A stretch of 64,000 nt of DNA from Achatina immaculata (taxonomy: Eukaryota > Mollusca > Gastropoda > Stylommatophora > Achatinidae). This document shows, in pieces, positions 31,010-41,661 of this stretch. The position numbers were made by a program, and so were the translations under genes. The stretch covers positions 25,971,133 to 26,035,132 of the forward strand of contig CM019718.1 of the NCBI GenBank assembly GCA_009760885.1. The letters run 5' to 3'. The notes under the pieces were generated by a model. The model was given only the letters and a program-made list of their open reading frames with translations. It did no database searches and was not told the DNA's origin. Within the stretch, counting starts at the first letter, position 1; each line of letters starts with the position of its first letter.

Positions 31010-31375
31010 TAAGACAATTAACAGAAAAATCAGTCGCACACAATTAAAGCACAATCTTACGTAGATCAAGAAAAATCATTCCACGGAGTAAACTATGGGA
31101 GATTTTACATCATTAAGAAGTTAGTGAACATCTGATCAGCCTATGCAAAAACCAATATGAAAAACAGTCAGTGTACAGCTAGAACGAATACGGGACACTC
31201 CGAATCATTCATAAAATCTGAAGTCAGGCAGCATTGTGAACTATCTCCTTTACTAATCATAGCATACGTAGACGACATTTGCACAGAAGCTAATATACGC
31301 ATTAAAAATTCCACTGCAAAATTGCCTATCTCCAGAAAGAGTGTTGAAACATTTTCAATAGGTGGACCATAAATT
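31010..31375 (+). pseudogene. LINE RT palm fragment (LINE-G?)
   Basis: The frame 31157-31372 includes SEVRQHCELSPLL, which resembles the RT motif B region, directly followed by AYVDDI, which resembles the catalytic motif C. The spacing between them is far too short, so an internal deletion is likely. It may be the downstream part of the LINE split by the Gypsy element. Confidence 0.5.
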
Positions 31376-31379
31376 GTAG

Positions 31380-32380
31380 GGAACAGATAAGCAAATAGTT
31401 ACCTGAGTTGGTTAGCAACCCTAAGAGTAGGAATAATGGGATCAGTTACCGGTCAGTTTTCAGAAGTGCGCAACTCCGAGAGAAAATCGGCTTACTGGCC
31501 CAGTATATAAAGAATAAATGATAGAATTTTAATAGGTCGGGGTTCGTACGCTGAGCGGATCAGGGAAGGTCATGTTATCGCTCGAGTGCGTATGAGAGTG
31601 TATTTCGGCTATGGATAAACATGTGTTAGGTTAATATTGAGGTTTATATTTCTGTCATGTGGACGCGTGCAAGGCTATGCTGTCGACTCCTCCGATCCAA
31701 CCCAACTCACTTAGGTATGAGTAGGATAACTCAAGAGTACATGGATAATTATAATTCTATTGTAACATATTTGTCTATGTAAGATGTAGAGGTTTTGGTA
31801 ATGTGCAACGATGGCTCACGTGTGCACATAAATACGTATAGCTGAATTTTACGAGTATGTATGTTGTAACAATTATTGCCAGTTATTTCCTTATAATACA
31901 TCAGATACTAAATAATTTAATGATGAAGATTAGGGATTTTCATATGATTATGTACAAAAGGAAAACTGATTCTTCAGAAGTTTCACTGTCGATCAAGATA
32001 ATCTAGGAATCTGAATATTTAAGGAAATCATTTTAATGATTATGATGTTAACGATATAGCCGATGAATAATAATATAAATTGATGATCTTTTATTTGATT
32101 TTCCTAATCTTGTAAACTGATGATTAATAACAATACAAGTTCCATGATTATTTAAAGAAGAGTTGCTTTATTTGTGTTTCTTTTCACTTTTGTAATATGG
32201 CAATGCGTGGTGCATAATCACCCTTCCAACCATACAAAAAATACAATATAAAATCATATAAATAACAGACATAATTACCCTATCAAAACATATTTTTTCT
32301 TACAAATTGAATTCCTTTTTGTTCACTACCAAGCACTTATATCCATACCACAGAAATACCTGCAGCAGAACATGATAACA
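31380..32380. other. No gene recognised
   Basis: AT-rich sequence with no motif-bearing frame. No repeat family matched by eye. Confidence 0.4.
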
Positions 32381-32384
32381 TAAC

Positions 32385-33450
32385 ACGGGCATGCAAAAGC
32401 CATAGCTTGAAGATCAGTGCTGAAAAAACAATGGAAGTCATGACCATAGCGAGAGAAGATATCCAAACAAAGATCTTTCTGGACAACCAGCCCTTGAAAC
32501 AAGTGAAACAGCTCACATCTAAGTAGCACAATATGTTCAGGGAAAATTGACGCTGAGATTAAGGACAGACGCAGTAAAGTGAATCAGGTCATTGGACAAA
32601 TGACACCTTTACTGAAAAAAACAAGCAAACAAATACATAATAAATGAAACAAAAAGAGCACTGCACAATACAGTTTTCCTCCCAGTTCTATGCTATAAGT
32701 GCCAAACACGGACACTAACAGCTAAACACAAAAGGAAAATCATTACGACAGAAATGAGATGTTTAAGGAAAATACTAAATGTGACAAGAAGAGATAGATA
32801 AAGATAGTCCCATATCAGAGGTCATAGGGAATGAAACATTAGAGACCTCATTATGCTGAGCCATCAGCGTATGAGGTAGGGTGGCCAGTTCCTTTCCTCG
32901 CTGTCTTTCCTTCCCAGATTTTCTCTGGTACCCATTTCACGAGGCTGTGTCGACCTGTGGGCCGTATTGGTCGGAAAAAAAAATCCTGCTCAGCTGGGGA
33001 TTCGAACCCTCGGTTGCTAGACGAGTGCTCTAACCACTATGGTAGCTGAAGAGACCAAATAAAAAATTACACCATCAGGGCAGAGGCTAGAGTAACACCA
33101 GTATTACACCACATCTAGACACACCAAGTCAAATGGTTTGGTCATGTTACACGGTTACCACCAGACAGTATACCATCCATCCATTCTTTTGCATGTCCCT
33201 TGTGGAACTTTGCCTCCCTAAATAATGATAGATAGTATACCACACACACACATAAAAACCCCACATACACACAACACTCACGTAAAAATTAGTAGATAAC
33301 AGTGGAAGAGGCCACCCCCGCAAGAGATAGAGGCAGGAAATTACATAAACACATCCTATTATATGAAGAAAGTTGCCGAGGCCCATTAAGACGCATATCT
33401 GCCCCCTCAACGCTGAAAGGATTATGAATATGTAGACAGGACAAGACAAT
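32385..33450 (+). pseudogene. Degenerate LINE RT C-terminus carrying a SINE
   Basis: 32390-32525 encodes SLKISAEKTMEVMTIARED and continues to a DNQPLKQVKQLTS-like stretch, the usual region after the RT palm. 32580-32830 continues with stops. After the SINE at 32858-33052, 33060-33170 gives the VKWFGHVTRL-type C-terminal motif. A short LINE-A antisense end (33176-33222) and a final AAT-repeat tail (33452-33465) complete it. Confidence 0.6.
32858..33052 (-). mobile_element. tRNA-SINE with clear box B
   Basis: The minus strand runs from a tRNA-like head (box A region near 33045; GGGTTCGAATCC at 33000-33011) into the same body as the SINE at 5.6 kb ('ggtacccatttcacgaggct' on the plus strand). 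It interrupts a LINE coding region. Confidence 0.8.
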
Positions 33451-33465
33451 AATAATAATCTCTGC

Positions 33466-34280
33466 GTCGATTAGACTTTAATTTCCGAGTTTATTTTTTT
33501 TTGGTCAATTCTTTCTATTTGTAAGGGCAGAAATAGGTGCACATTGCTTCTAAAATTTGATCTTTGCACAAATCCAAACTTAAACAATCGTCTAAATCTC
33601 AAATTATTTTCCTGTCTACAAGACCAGTGTGCTAATATTGGCTCTTGCCATTACTCTAAATAAAATAAACAGAATTATATAATGACTAGCTGTCGCAGAA
33701 CACAACTAAACATGCGACAGATTCAGCTTATATGTTTATGACAGCACACGAGACAATGGTTTCATTGTAGCATGAGTTGTCTTACTAATACCGCGCTGAG
33801 ATAAAGCTGTCGAGTTGATTGACTAAAAAAAAATGTTAAGTCGAGTCCCAGTCGCTGTTCATCTTCAGGTTGAGTCCAAGTCGAGTCTTTAAAGTCCGAA
33901 TCGAGGGACTGAAGTCTACATCACTGGTGCCTGACTTCTTCAGAAGCTGTATAGCAGTATTTGCTTAAGCAAAGAAACAGAATCTTTGGATAAAGGGATA
34001 TAATTCGTATAATAAATGGTAATAAATTAAATTTTACATGATGACATTTTTTATTAAAAAAAAACTCTTGACCAAAGATGTTTGTCAAACTTTAAAAAAA
34101 AAAAATCGATGTTAGCAGTGTCAAGCGGACGCGACTGATCTTTTGACAGAGAGAACACCAGATATGTGATTCTTAGTGTGAGAGGATGTTAAAAATAGTA
34201 ACAAAACGGTAAAATTAGATCCAGAAATTATTGTTAAAAACTACGAATTGTCTGTCAGCTTAAGGTAAAAAAAAATAACA
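33466..34280. other. No gene recognised; short 'gtcgagtcc' repeats
   Basis: 33835-33910 contains four variants of 'aagtcgagtcc', a pattern often seen in ends of old DNA transposons. No inverted partner found. The rest is AT-rich. Confidence 0.35.
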
Positions 34281-34285
34281 ATGTG

Positions 34286-34470
34286 TCTCGCGTGAAGTCG
34301 GCCTTTTGGCTAAGATCAAAGTGTAGTTCTGCGCTCTGTAAAATGTACACTTTGTTATTTTGGAACCAACGAGGTGTTTGAGGCCGCCCTGCACATTGAA
34401 TGCCGGGGGTAAGGTCCACATCTCGTTACGGGTGGACCTGGTTTGCAGTACCACCGGGTCACGGCCTGTT
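34286..34470 (+). ncRNA. U2 snRNA-like unit 1 (5' domain and 3' stem-loops)
   Basis: 34299-34326 reads cggccttttggctaagatca then aagtgtag, the conserved U2 5' region, including stem-loop I and the first bases of the branch-point recognition sequence (GUAG, then UUC instead of UAU). The middle (stem-loop II region) is different from U2. An Sm-like site 'ttattttgga' follows at 34355-34364, and a U2-type stem-loop IV 'gacctggtttgcagtacc' with 'ccgggtc' at 34435-34460. So it is a chimeric or strongly diverged U2, ~185 nt, the usual U2 length. A functional variant is possible; a pseudogene or a SINE with a U2-derived head is equally possible. Confidence 0.7.
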
Positions 34471-34627
34471 GTTTTCGTTGTCTAAAAAAAAAAAGACTCT
34501 GACAGTTTGATTTGTAAAAGCCCACCATCTCATTATTTCACTCCACGGGCAATCACTCCCACTTCATATCATTTCAGTTGTATATGAAATTGTTGATTGT
34601 TGAACGAAAATAAAGTTATTTTAAAAA

Positions 34628-34777
34628 ATCTGTTCTTATCAGCTTAATATCTGATACGCGACCCATTGGGTTGCTACGATATTAAACTGATTTTTGGAAC
34701 GAGACGAGATGCCCGGGGCTTGCTCCGCTCTCGTCACGGGTCGACCCGGTATTGCAGTCCTTCCGGGAATGGCCCAA
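34628..34777 (+). ncRNA. U2 snRNA-like unit 2 (5' truncated, stem-loops IIa-IV intact)
   Basis: The unit begins in 'atctgttcttatcag' and keeps stem-loop IIa (…ttaatatctgata). Stem IIb is rebuilt by complementary changes (GCGACCC / GGGTTGC). A perfect Sm site (gatttttgga, 34689-34698), stem-loop III (GACGAG…CTCGTC) and stem-loop IV (cgacccggtattgcagt…ccggg) follow. Only the first ~38 nt of U2 (stem I and branch recognition) are absent. Paired stems with changed bases show it descends from a once-functional U2. Confidence 0.78.
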
Positions 34778-34935
34778 ATAAACAAAAAATGTACGATTGA
34801 TTAAGTTAGTAGTAGAAGTGTGCTCAGCGTTCATTAAAACAGTAAGCTGCATGTTTTGCTGTAGTTCGTGTATCAAAAACTAAAAAAAAAGACTCTGACA
34901 GGCTGTTGTAAATAATTCTGAACAGCCTGTTTTTT

Positions 34936-35138
34936 TACAAGATCAAAGTGGCTGAGGTGAAAGTGTCCTCTTGGCAGGTACCCTGATCAACATGCCCTTT
35001 GGTTAAACAAAAGCGTCGTTATTTTTGAACTAAACGAGACGCATGATGCCTGCCCTGCACATTGAATGCCGGGGGTATGGTCTACATTTCGTTACGGGTG
35101 TACCCGGTTTGCGGTACCACCGGGTCACGGGCTGTTTT
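34936..35138 (+). ncRNA. U2 snRNA-like unit 3 (diverged)
   Basis: It starts with 'acaagatcaaagtgg', the end of the U2 5' region without the GUAGUA element. An Sm-like site (ttatttttgaac, 35019-35030) and a 3' half nearly identical to unit 1 follow (shared 'ccctgcacattgaatgccgg', 'ggtaccaccgggtcacgg'). Units 1 and 3 therefore form a subfamily distinct from unit 2. Confidence 0.6.
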
Positions 35139-36146
35139 CGTCGTCTTAAAAAAAGGCTTTCGTGAGACAGAAATTTCGGGAAAGGTACAGTAGAAAATGT
35201 GAGTTATGAGTTGAGAGAGAGGAGGACATTCATATTCCTGTTAGGATGATAGAGATTCTGGTTATACTGAGATTCTGATGATAATGCAAAGATTAGGAGA
35301 TTAGATTGTTTTTAGGATAGACTGATGTTCTAGCAACGGAGTAAACTGTTATATGGCAGTTAAAATGCAGTTAGTTAACCTTGTGTTTCTGGAGATTCCA
35401 GTTGGGTGAGAGTTCAGTTGTGTTTGAATTCACGCAATTGTAACTATGAAGAATTTAATTGGGATTGTTTCTTCCATTGCTATGCACTAGGTTTCCTTCC
35501 TACACTGGCAAACCAAAGTCATGGCGGGAAGTCAACTGTGTTTTTCCAGGTCAAATGTTGGTTTTGTAAAGTCACCCTGCCATGTTGGCAGCACGTCTTT
35601 TTTCCCGCATCTTCATTATTCACCGTTGATATCATCATTTTAAAAAATCCATGCATATATGAACATAACCACGTTCTTGGTTATTCCTCACATTGATAGA
35701 TGTTGTCATGTTGGAAGCTTGCAGAGTTTAGTCCAGTTGTACTGTTGCTGTTTGGTTGGGAAAAAAAGGAGAGTACCTGGGCCATTGTATGTTTCTCAGA
35801 GTATACCACAGAAAGAAAACTTGAAGATTCATAGATCAGTTCTATCAAACTTGATTTAGAGAGTAATTATTAACTGTCAGTTAGCTTTCCCGCCAAAGCC
35901 TTGCAGCAAGAACAACTCCCACAGTGCATATTTCAGTGATGAAGCAGCCAGCCTTATAATCATGGCTGTTCACGTGTCTTAGGTTCGAAAGGCAGGCATT
36001 CTATTTTAGCTGGAAAAGGAAATCAGCGGGACATGAGTCAGAATACTTCACTCTGTAGCGTGCAGACAGGTCAATATTAGTTCAAAATTAGTTACTTCTC
36101 ACTTTAGTTGCCCTTGCTAAAGTCATTTTGCCTATATATATATATC
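35139..36146. other. No gene recognised
   Basis: Frames at 35406-35696 and 35659-35859 lack motifs. No repeat family matched. Confidence 0.4.
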
Positions 36147-36855
36147 ATCGTCATCATCATTATCATCATCAGGAGGTGCCATTCCGACTGGCGTTGGCTG
36201 TCATGCTTCCCCAGAGTACACGATCCCTCATACAGGCCATCAGTTCAGTTAGTGATCTCCTCTCACACCATCCCGTCAGACTGTCCAATATCATTTCTCT
36301 TGGTTTTCCTCTTGATCTTCTTCCTTCTATTTTTCCTGTTGTTATAATATTTTCAACGCCCCCTCTTCTCATTGCATGCCCTATGAAAGTACATTGTCTC
36401 TCTGTCTTATTTTTTTGACAAGATTTTTTTGTCTCTCCAGCTCTTCTCATACATTCTTCATTAGTTATTTTTGGTGTCCAGGGGATTCGCAACATTCTTC
36501 TAATAAACCACATTTCTGCTGCTTCCAATGATTTTTGTGCAGACCTGCCTATTGTCCATGATTCACTTCCATATAACAAGATAGGTTCAATATAACATTT
36601 TAGGACTCGTTTTCTAACATTCATTGATAAGGATGTGTTGGCTAATATGTTTCTCATTCTCTGAAATGCAGTCTTTGCTTGGTCTATTCTGTTCCTAATT
36701 TCTGTTCTGCATTTCCCATCTGAAGTTATTACTGCTCCAATGTATTTGAATTTCTGCACCTGCTTTAGAATAGTTCCGTTTAATTTTATACTGCATGCTG
36801 GTGGATTCTGTTTCTTAGATATAACCATAGTCTCTGTCTTGTTGATGTTCACATT

Positions 36856-36857
<2 letters not shown>
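36147..36857 (-). pseudogene. LINE-B RT 3' part, long open stretch
   Basis: On the minus strand the frame at 36852-36169 is open for 227 codons: KTETMVISKKQNPPACSIKL, IGAVITSDGK, LLYGSESWTIG, MLRIPWTPKITNEECMRRAG, FIGHAMRRGGVENIITTGK, RGKPREMILDSLTGW. The catalytic palm is missing; upstream is an AT microsatellite (36858-36894). The tail on the plus strand is a run of CATCAT at 36147-36171. A relatively young copy. Confidence 0.85.

Positions 36858-36894
<37 letters not shown>
36858..36894. repeat. AT dinucleotide microsatellite
   Basis: About 18 AT units, exactly at the 5' truncation point of the LINE-B copy. Similar runs lie at 27907-27933, 50515-50542 and 56376-56392. Poly-C then poly-A (36961-36988) follows shortly after. 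Confidence 0.95.
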
Positions 36895-36898
<4 letters not shown>

Positions 36899-37221
36899 GT
36901 TGTTGTTGCTTTTTTAAAAAAATTCTACAAGCTGATCTTCTTTATTTACTCCTGTCGTGTCGCCCCCCCCCCCCCAAAAAAAAAAAACAACCACCACCAC
37001 ACCCCAGTCCCTCTTTCCCCAGGTTTTCCCGCGGTTGTCATGACATTTAAATTTTTACAAGAAATTATAGCTGAAGCTAGTAGTAACGGGTAAATTCCAC
37101 AGGGAACGTGACATGATAGTATGGAAACGATACTAGAAATCAATGCTCACTGAATTAAGAACTTTGGCTTACGCTAGCTTTGTTTTTTTTTTAATAGGAA
37201 ACAACGAGGCTTTCGTACGTT

Positions 37222-37520
37222 AAAGAAAGAGAACACAGCTTTGTTGGATTAGACCTCGAAAAAAATCGTGGACAAAGCACTTTAGTGAGACGTGAGAGAA
37301 AGAAAAATCACAAGAGAATTACCTGGGAAATTACTATCAAGAAAGGCATGTTGTACACGAGTTTGTATTTTTTTTTTTGTGATAGTTCTTGTAAGTTTCA
37401 AAGTAATTCCCAGGTAATTCTCTTGTAATTTTTTTTTCTCTTACGTCTCACTAAAGTGCTTTGTCCACGATTTTTTTCGAGGTCTAATCCTACATAATTG
37501 TGTTCTCTTACTTTGACTAA
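37222..37520. mobile_element. Hairpin element with ~112 bp arms
   Basis: 37222-37334 pairs with 37402-37517 (shared arm motifs 'gattagacctcgaaaaaaat', 'aagcactttagtgagacg', 'agagaattacctgggaa'). The centre (37345-37400) reappears alone at 40763-40828 ('aaaggcatgttgta', 'tgtttcaaagtaa'). No coding. It has the shape of a MITE or fold-back element; target-site duplication not identified. Confidence 0.7.
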
Positions 37521-37603
37521 CACTAGGGATATACTGTGTCAGTTCGGTATCTCCACGGCAACATGTGCCAGTATGGCCACGTGGCTATCTAGAGATACGT
37601 GGA

Positions 37604-37622
37604 GAAGCGCCACCTAGCGTGG
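37604..37622 (-). promoter_or_regulatory. CTCF-like site (candidate)
   Basis: The minus strand reads CACGCTAGGTGGCGCTT, matching the AGGTGGCGC core of insect CTCF sites and most of the wider animal consensus. It lies in a GC-richer patch (37540-37660) with no repeat identity. A single motif match can be chance. Confidence 0.35.
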
Positions 37623-37811
37623 AGTAACGCGTGACCGACAGGGTAAACACACTGCGGGCAGTCGAACGTAGTCAGTCTAATGAGTTTGTAAAGGATTTTT
37701 TTTCTGTTTGTTTGTTGTTGGTTACTTCTGGAGAATTTAAGAAAGGAAAGTTATGCAAATACACTGATGTAGTTTGACTTTAATTATGATAATCCTAGGT
37801 AAGCATGAAAG

Positions 37812-38024
37812 TTAAATAAGAAAGTTTTGTGTGCTCGGGAATGCTTCATTGCAGTCAAGACATTCCCATATCTGCACCAATGCCCATTCTAACACCTCAA
37901 AACGGGTGTCACAGACCGCATAGGCAATTCCAGTGCCTACGTCAATTTCAGAAGTAGATTTCTCATATAAATTTGCTCGGGAAGAAGCCGCTGGCCCGAT
38001 GTTTTTGTGATTTCGAACTGCCAA
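37812..38024 (-). other. Unassigned 70-codon frame
   Basis: The frame has balanced, non-repetitive composition (e.g. ARANLYEKSTSEIDVGTG-like text, then WECLDCNEAF with a CxxC-like pair). I do not recognise it. It could be an exon, a decayed retroelement piece or chance. No clear splice sites were confirmed. Confidence 0.2.
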
Positions 38025-38196
38025 GGGATTTTTAAATTGTGCAACAATGCACTCTGGTGTCCAGTCAAGCTATCAAGAGATTATTGTTGGAAGTTTCTCT
38101 GCCACTTCTACCCTCAAGACAACGTAGACCTGAAAGATACTTCAATGGATGAAGCAAAAGAAGAGCTGCAGTACGGTATATTTAAAGCTTAATGCC

Positions 38197-38787
38197 TGAT
38201 GCTATGAAATACCAGAGATCAGACATGCTGAGGACACAAGATTACTGTCCACAACACAAAAAGGAATGGAAAAACTAGTTATGTCAGTCCGTAAGAACAG
38301 TGAAGAGCAAGACCTTTATCTTAATGCAAAGAAAACTAAGTTATAGTGATCCAAGATATTCAAAACTCTCGACTTCTTCCAGTTTTTCCTCATTGATACA
38401 TATTTCATCTGTCTTGTTTGTTTTGTCAGTTTTCATCAATTTTGTTTTCTTCGCAGTAAGATAGAGGTTTTGCTCTTCGCTGTTCTTACGGACTGACATA
38501 ATTAGTTTTTCCATTCCTTTTTGTGTTGTGGACAGTAATACTGTGTCATCATCATATCTAATCTCTGGTATTGCATAACCACCAATTGTTATGGCATCGT
38601 AATATTCTTTGTCTACATCTTCTCTAACATTTCCTATTATATTTTCAGTATACAAGTTAAATAAGTAAGGCGACAATATGCACCCCTGACGGATCCTTTG
38701 TTTTATGTCAAACTAAGTTGTTGTTTCACCATTTATTCTTACTGTTGCTTGTTGGTCTAGATACAGCAGTGATGTTAATTGTATCAT
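38197..38787. pseudogene. LINE-A inverted duplication
   Basis: 38197-38344 is LINE-A sense (EIPEIRHAEDTRLLSTTQKG…). 38346-38787 is LINE-A antisense and covers the same segment again (IRYDDDTVLLSTTQKGMEKL, with YLTAKKTKLM) plus more 5' sequence up to the RT palm. The two halves would fold into a hairpin of about 150 bp. It abuts LINE-B at 38790. Confidence 0.75.
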
Positions 38788-38789
38788 AA

Positions 38790-40487
38790 TAAAGACAGCA
38801 AAAACATGCACAAACGAATTAGTGAACTCACAGCCAGGAAAATAAAATATACAACAGGATGCCTGAAATCAAAAGAAGGTAAAATGTTAATGGGAAAAGA
38901 AGACATTGTGGACAGGTGAACAGAGTACATCGGTGAGCTATATGGAGGAGAAATACCAGAATTAACACCAGATACTGAAAACTGTGATGGACCACCAATA
39001 CTTGAAGATGAAATCATAGATGCCATCAAACACATGAAGAAAGGAAAAGCGACTAGGCATGACATTATAACAATATAAGAGATAGAGGCGCTAGAGGAGA
39101 TAGGAATAAAAATAATAACCAAGTTACTGAACAGTGGTTATATACCCAGTGATTTGCTTAAATCCACATTTATAGCACTACCAAAGAAACCAGGTGCAAA
39201 GGAATGTGATGACCACCATCAGCCTCTCATGTCACATAACGAAGCTACTTCTGAGAATCATTATGAGAAGAGCAAGGAAATAGATAAAAATGGAAATAGC
39301 AGATGAACAGTTTGGATTTGTTGAAGGAAAGGGAACACACAATGCCATTTATGCTTTACGAACACTAACAGAAAGAGCTTTAGAACTACAGAAAGATCTC
39401 TACTTATGCTTCATCGATTACACCAAGGCATTCGACAAGGTGAAACATAATGAAATTATTAAAACGCTTTAAGATATCAATATAGACGGCAAAGACCTGA
39501 GGATTGTAAAACATCTATACTACCAGCAAGAAGCAGCAATTCGAGTTGAAAATAGAACAGGAAAATATCAACTGACAAAACAAGGGTGCGACAAGGATGT
39601 GTACTATTTCCAGACCTTTTTTCTCTGTACAGCGAGAATATTCTAAGAACGATCATCACAGAACCAGGCATAAAAATTGGAGGATACAATATTAACAACC
39701 TTCGGTATGCTGACGACACAGTACTGATAGCTGAGAACCAACAAGACCTGCAAAATCTCTTGGATAAAGTGGCCAAAGAAAGTGAACAGAAAGGCCTTAC
39801 TTTGAACATCAAAAAGACAGAGACTATGGTTATATCTAAGAAACAGAATCCACCAACATGCAGTATAAAATTAAACTGAACTATTCTAAAGCAGGTGCAG
39901 AAATTCAAATACACTGGAGCAGTAATAACTTCAGATGGGAAATGCAGAACAGAAATTAGGAACAGAATAGGCCAAGCAAAGACTGCATTTCAGAAAATTA
40001 GAAACATATTATCCAACACATCCTTATCAAGGAATGTTAGAAAATGAGTCTTAAAATGCTATATTGAACCTATCTTGTTATATTGAAGTGAATCATGGAC
40101 AATAGGCAGGTCTGCACAAAAATAATCGGAAGCAGCAGAAGTGTGGTTTATTAGAATAATGTTGCGAATCCCGTGGACACCAAAAATAACTAATGAAGAA
40201 TGTATGAGAAGAGCTGGAGAGACAAAAAAATCTTGTCAAAAAAATAAGAGACAATGTACTTTCATAGGACATGCAATGAGAAGAGGGGGCGTTGAAAATA
40301 TTATAACAACAGGAAAAATAGAAGGAAGAAGTTCAAGAGGAAGATCGAAAGAAATGATACTGGACAGTCTGATGGGATGGTGTTGGATGAGATCACCAAC
40401 TGAGCTGATGGCCTGCATGAAGGATCGTGTGCTCTGGAGAAGCATAATAGCCAACGCCAGTCGGCACAGCACCTGATGATGATGCTT
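38790..40487 (+). pseudogene. LINE-B, longest copy: RT from fingers to tail
   Basis: Pieces in order: pre-RT (…EYIGELYGGEIPELTPDTEN, 38920-38980), RT start (MKKGKAT), FGFVEGKGTHNAIYALRTL and FIDYTKAFDKVKHNEI (motif A, 39400-39450), RQGCVLFPDLF (39586), catalytic LRYADDTVLIAENQQ (39700-39740), connection, MLRIPWTPKITNEEC (40150-40200), C-terminus and GATGATG tail at 40477. The catalytic ADD is intact, but stops (39061, 39470, 39877, 40085) and frameshifts kill it. The endonuclease is missing. Confidence 0.85.
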
Positions 40488-40489
40488 AT

Positions 40490-40757
40490 GGATAGTAAAG
40501 AGGATTAAACTGAGGAAACTTAAATATTTTAGACACATTAAACGTTACGATAATTTAGAGAAGACCGTCTTGGAAGAGTATACAATCGGAAAAAGAAAGA
40601 GAGGAAGATCAAGGCGAAGATGGCTTAAGACATCGTTGGCAGTCTGAGATTGGATGCATCAGCAGCAGGCTATCTTGCTTACAACCGAGAGGCCTACAGT
40701 ATAGCTATTAGGGAGGCAAAGTTCCGCAAAGGACATGCAAATGACTGACAGACTGCA
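40490..40757 (+). mobile_element. LINE-A 3' end
   Basis: It begins 'ggatagtaaagaggattaaa' and runs to 'ggacatgcaaatgac', encoding VKRIKLRKLKYFRHIKRYD and the basic end. It follows the LINE-B tail with almost no gap. 40763-40828 then repeats the centre of the 37.2 kb hairpin. Confidence 0.8.
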
Positions 40758-41194
40758 TAATGTGAAAAAAGGCATGTTGTATAAGAGTCTGTATTTTATT
40801 TGACAGTTGTTCTTGTATGTTTCAAAGTAACTTGGCCCTCTTGAGACGTGTCAGGATTATTCTGCACATGAGCACTGAACACTGCGCATGTCGTCATACC
40901 CTTTCCATCAAAGTAATCTCCAAATTATCTCAAAAGATCTGTTTGTTGAGGTAATGTTTTTTTTTTCAAGTAAAGAAACTCACAAAAGGCACAATGAAAT
41001 CATGACATTTATTACTTTAGTACAGTAGTACAGTGTGCACTATATGCAATAAGAGCTGAAGGAGGCAAATGATCACACCAGCATAGGGTTACTGCATTTT
41101 GTACATTAACGTCGTTTTATGTTGAAATTTAATACATTAGCCAGTATGGGGCAAGAGGTTGTGTTTCTCATTTTTTTCTATTAGAAACTGTTAT

Positions 41195-41405
41195 TGGCAA
41201 TGGTTTTGGCATTGGGTCAAGGGCCACGGGGCATGCGCAGTTGCAATGTAGGTCATGCGTCATATTGGCGCTCGACTGCCAATAGCCTTAGCTCTAAAAA
41301 TAAAGGCTGATGCAACTGACATCGGGGTCAATAGCATTGGAGACAACTGGCATCAGCTGTGTGACCTACATTGCAACTCTGCATGTCCAGCGGCCCTTGA
41401 CACGA
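41195..41405. repeat. Imperfect hairpin, ~50 bp arms
   Basis: 'gggtcaagggcc' to 'gcaatgtaggtca' (41213-41258) pairs with 'tgacctacattgcaact' to 'ggcccttgaca' (41361-41402). The loop is about 100 bp. The 84-codon frame through it (41255-41509) has no recognisable domain. Just after it, 41508-41570 holds a 31 bp direct duplication (gtgattgttaattttcataa). Confidence 0.6.
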
Positions 41406-41661
41406 TGCCTTTAAGTTTGCGATTGCGCGTACCTTGCGATCGTCGACTCACACGGAACAACATTGCGACTGATCATGCTTCGCGCCCTTGTTACTCACAA
41501 CAACTGTGATTGTTAATTTTCATAATTCTGTGATAGTGTGATTGTTAATTTTCATAATTCTGTGATAGTTTTCAGTGATACGCCAGTCATAGATAGATAG
41601 ATAGATAGATTCGATTTTTCCAAAAAAATCTAAAAAATATAACTTTTAATTTAAAAAAATT

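Noticed and set aside
34260..34876. Minus-strand frames of 64 codons over the U2-like units
   Set aside because: They are antisense to structured RNA-like sequence with clear U2 features.
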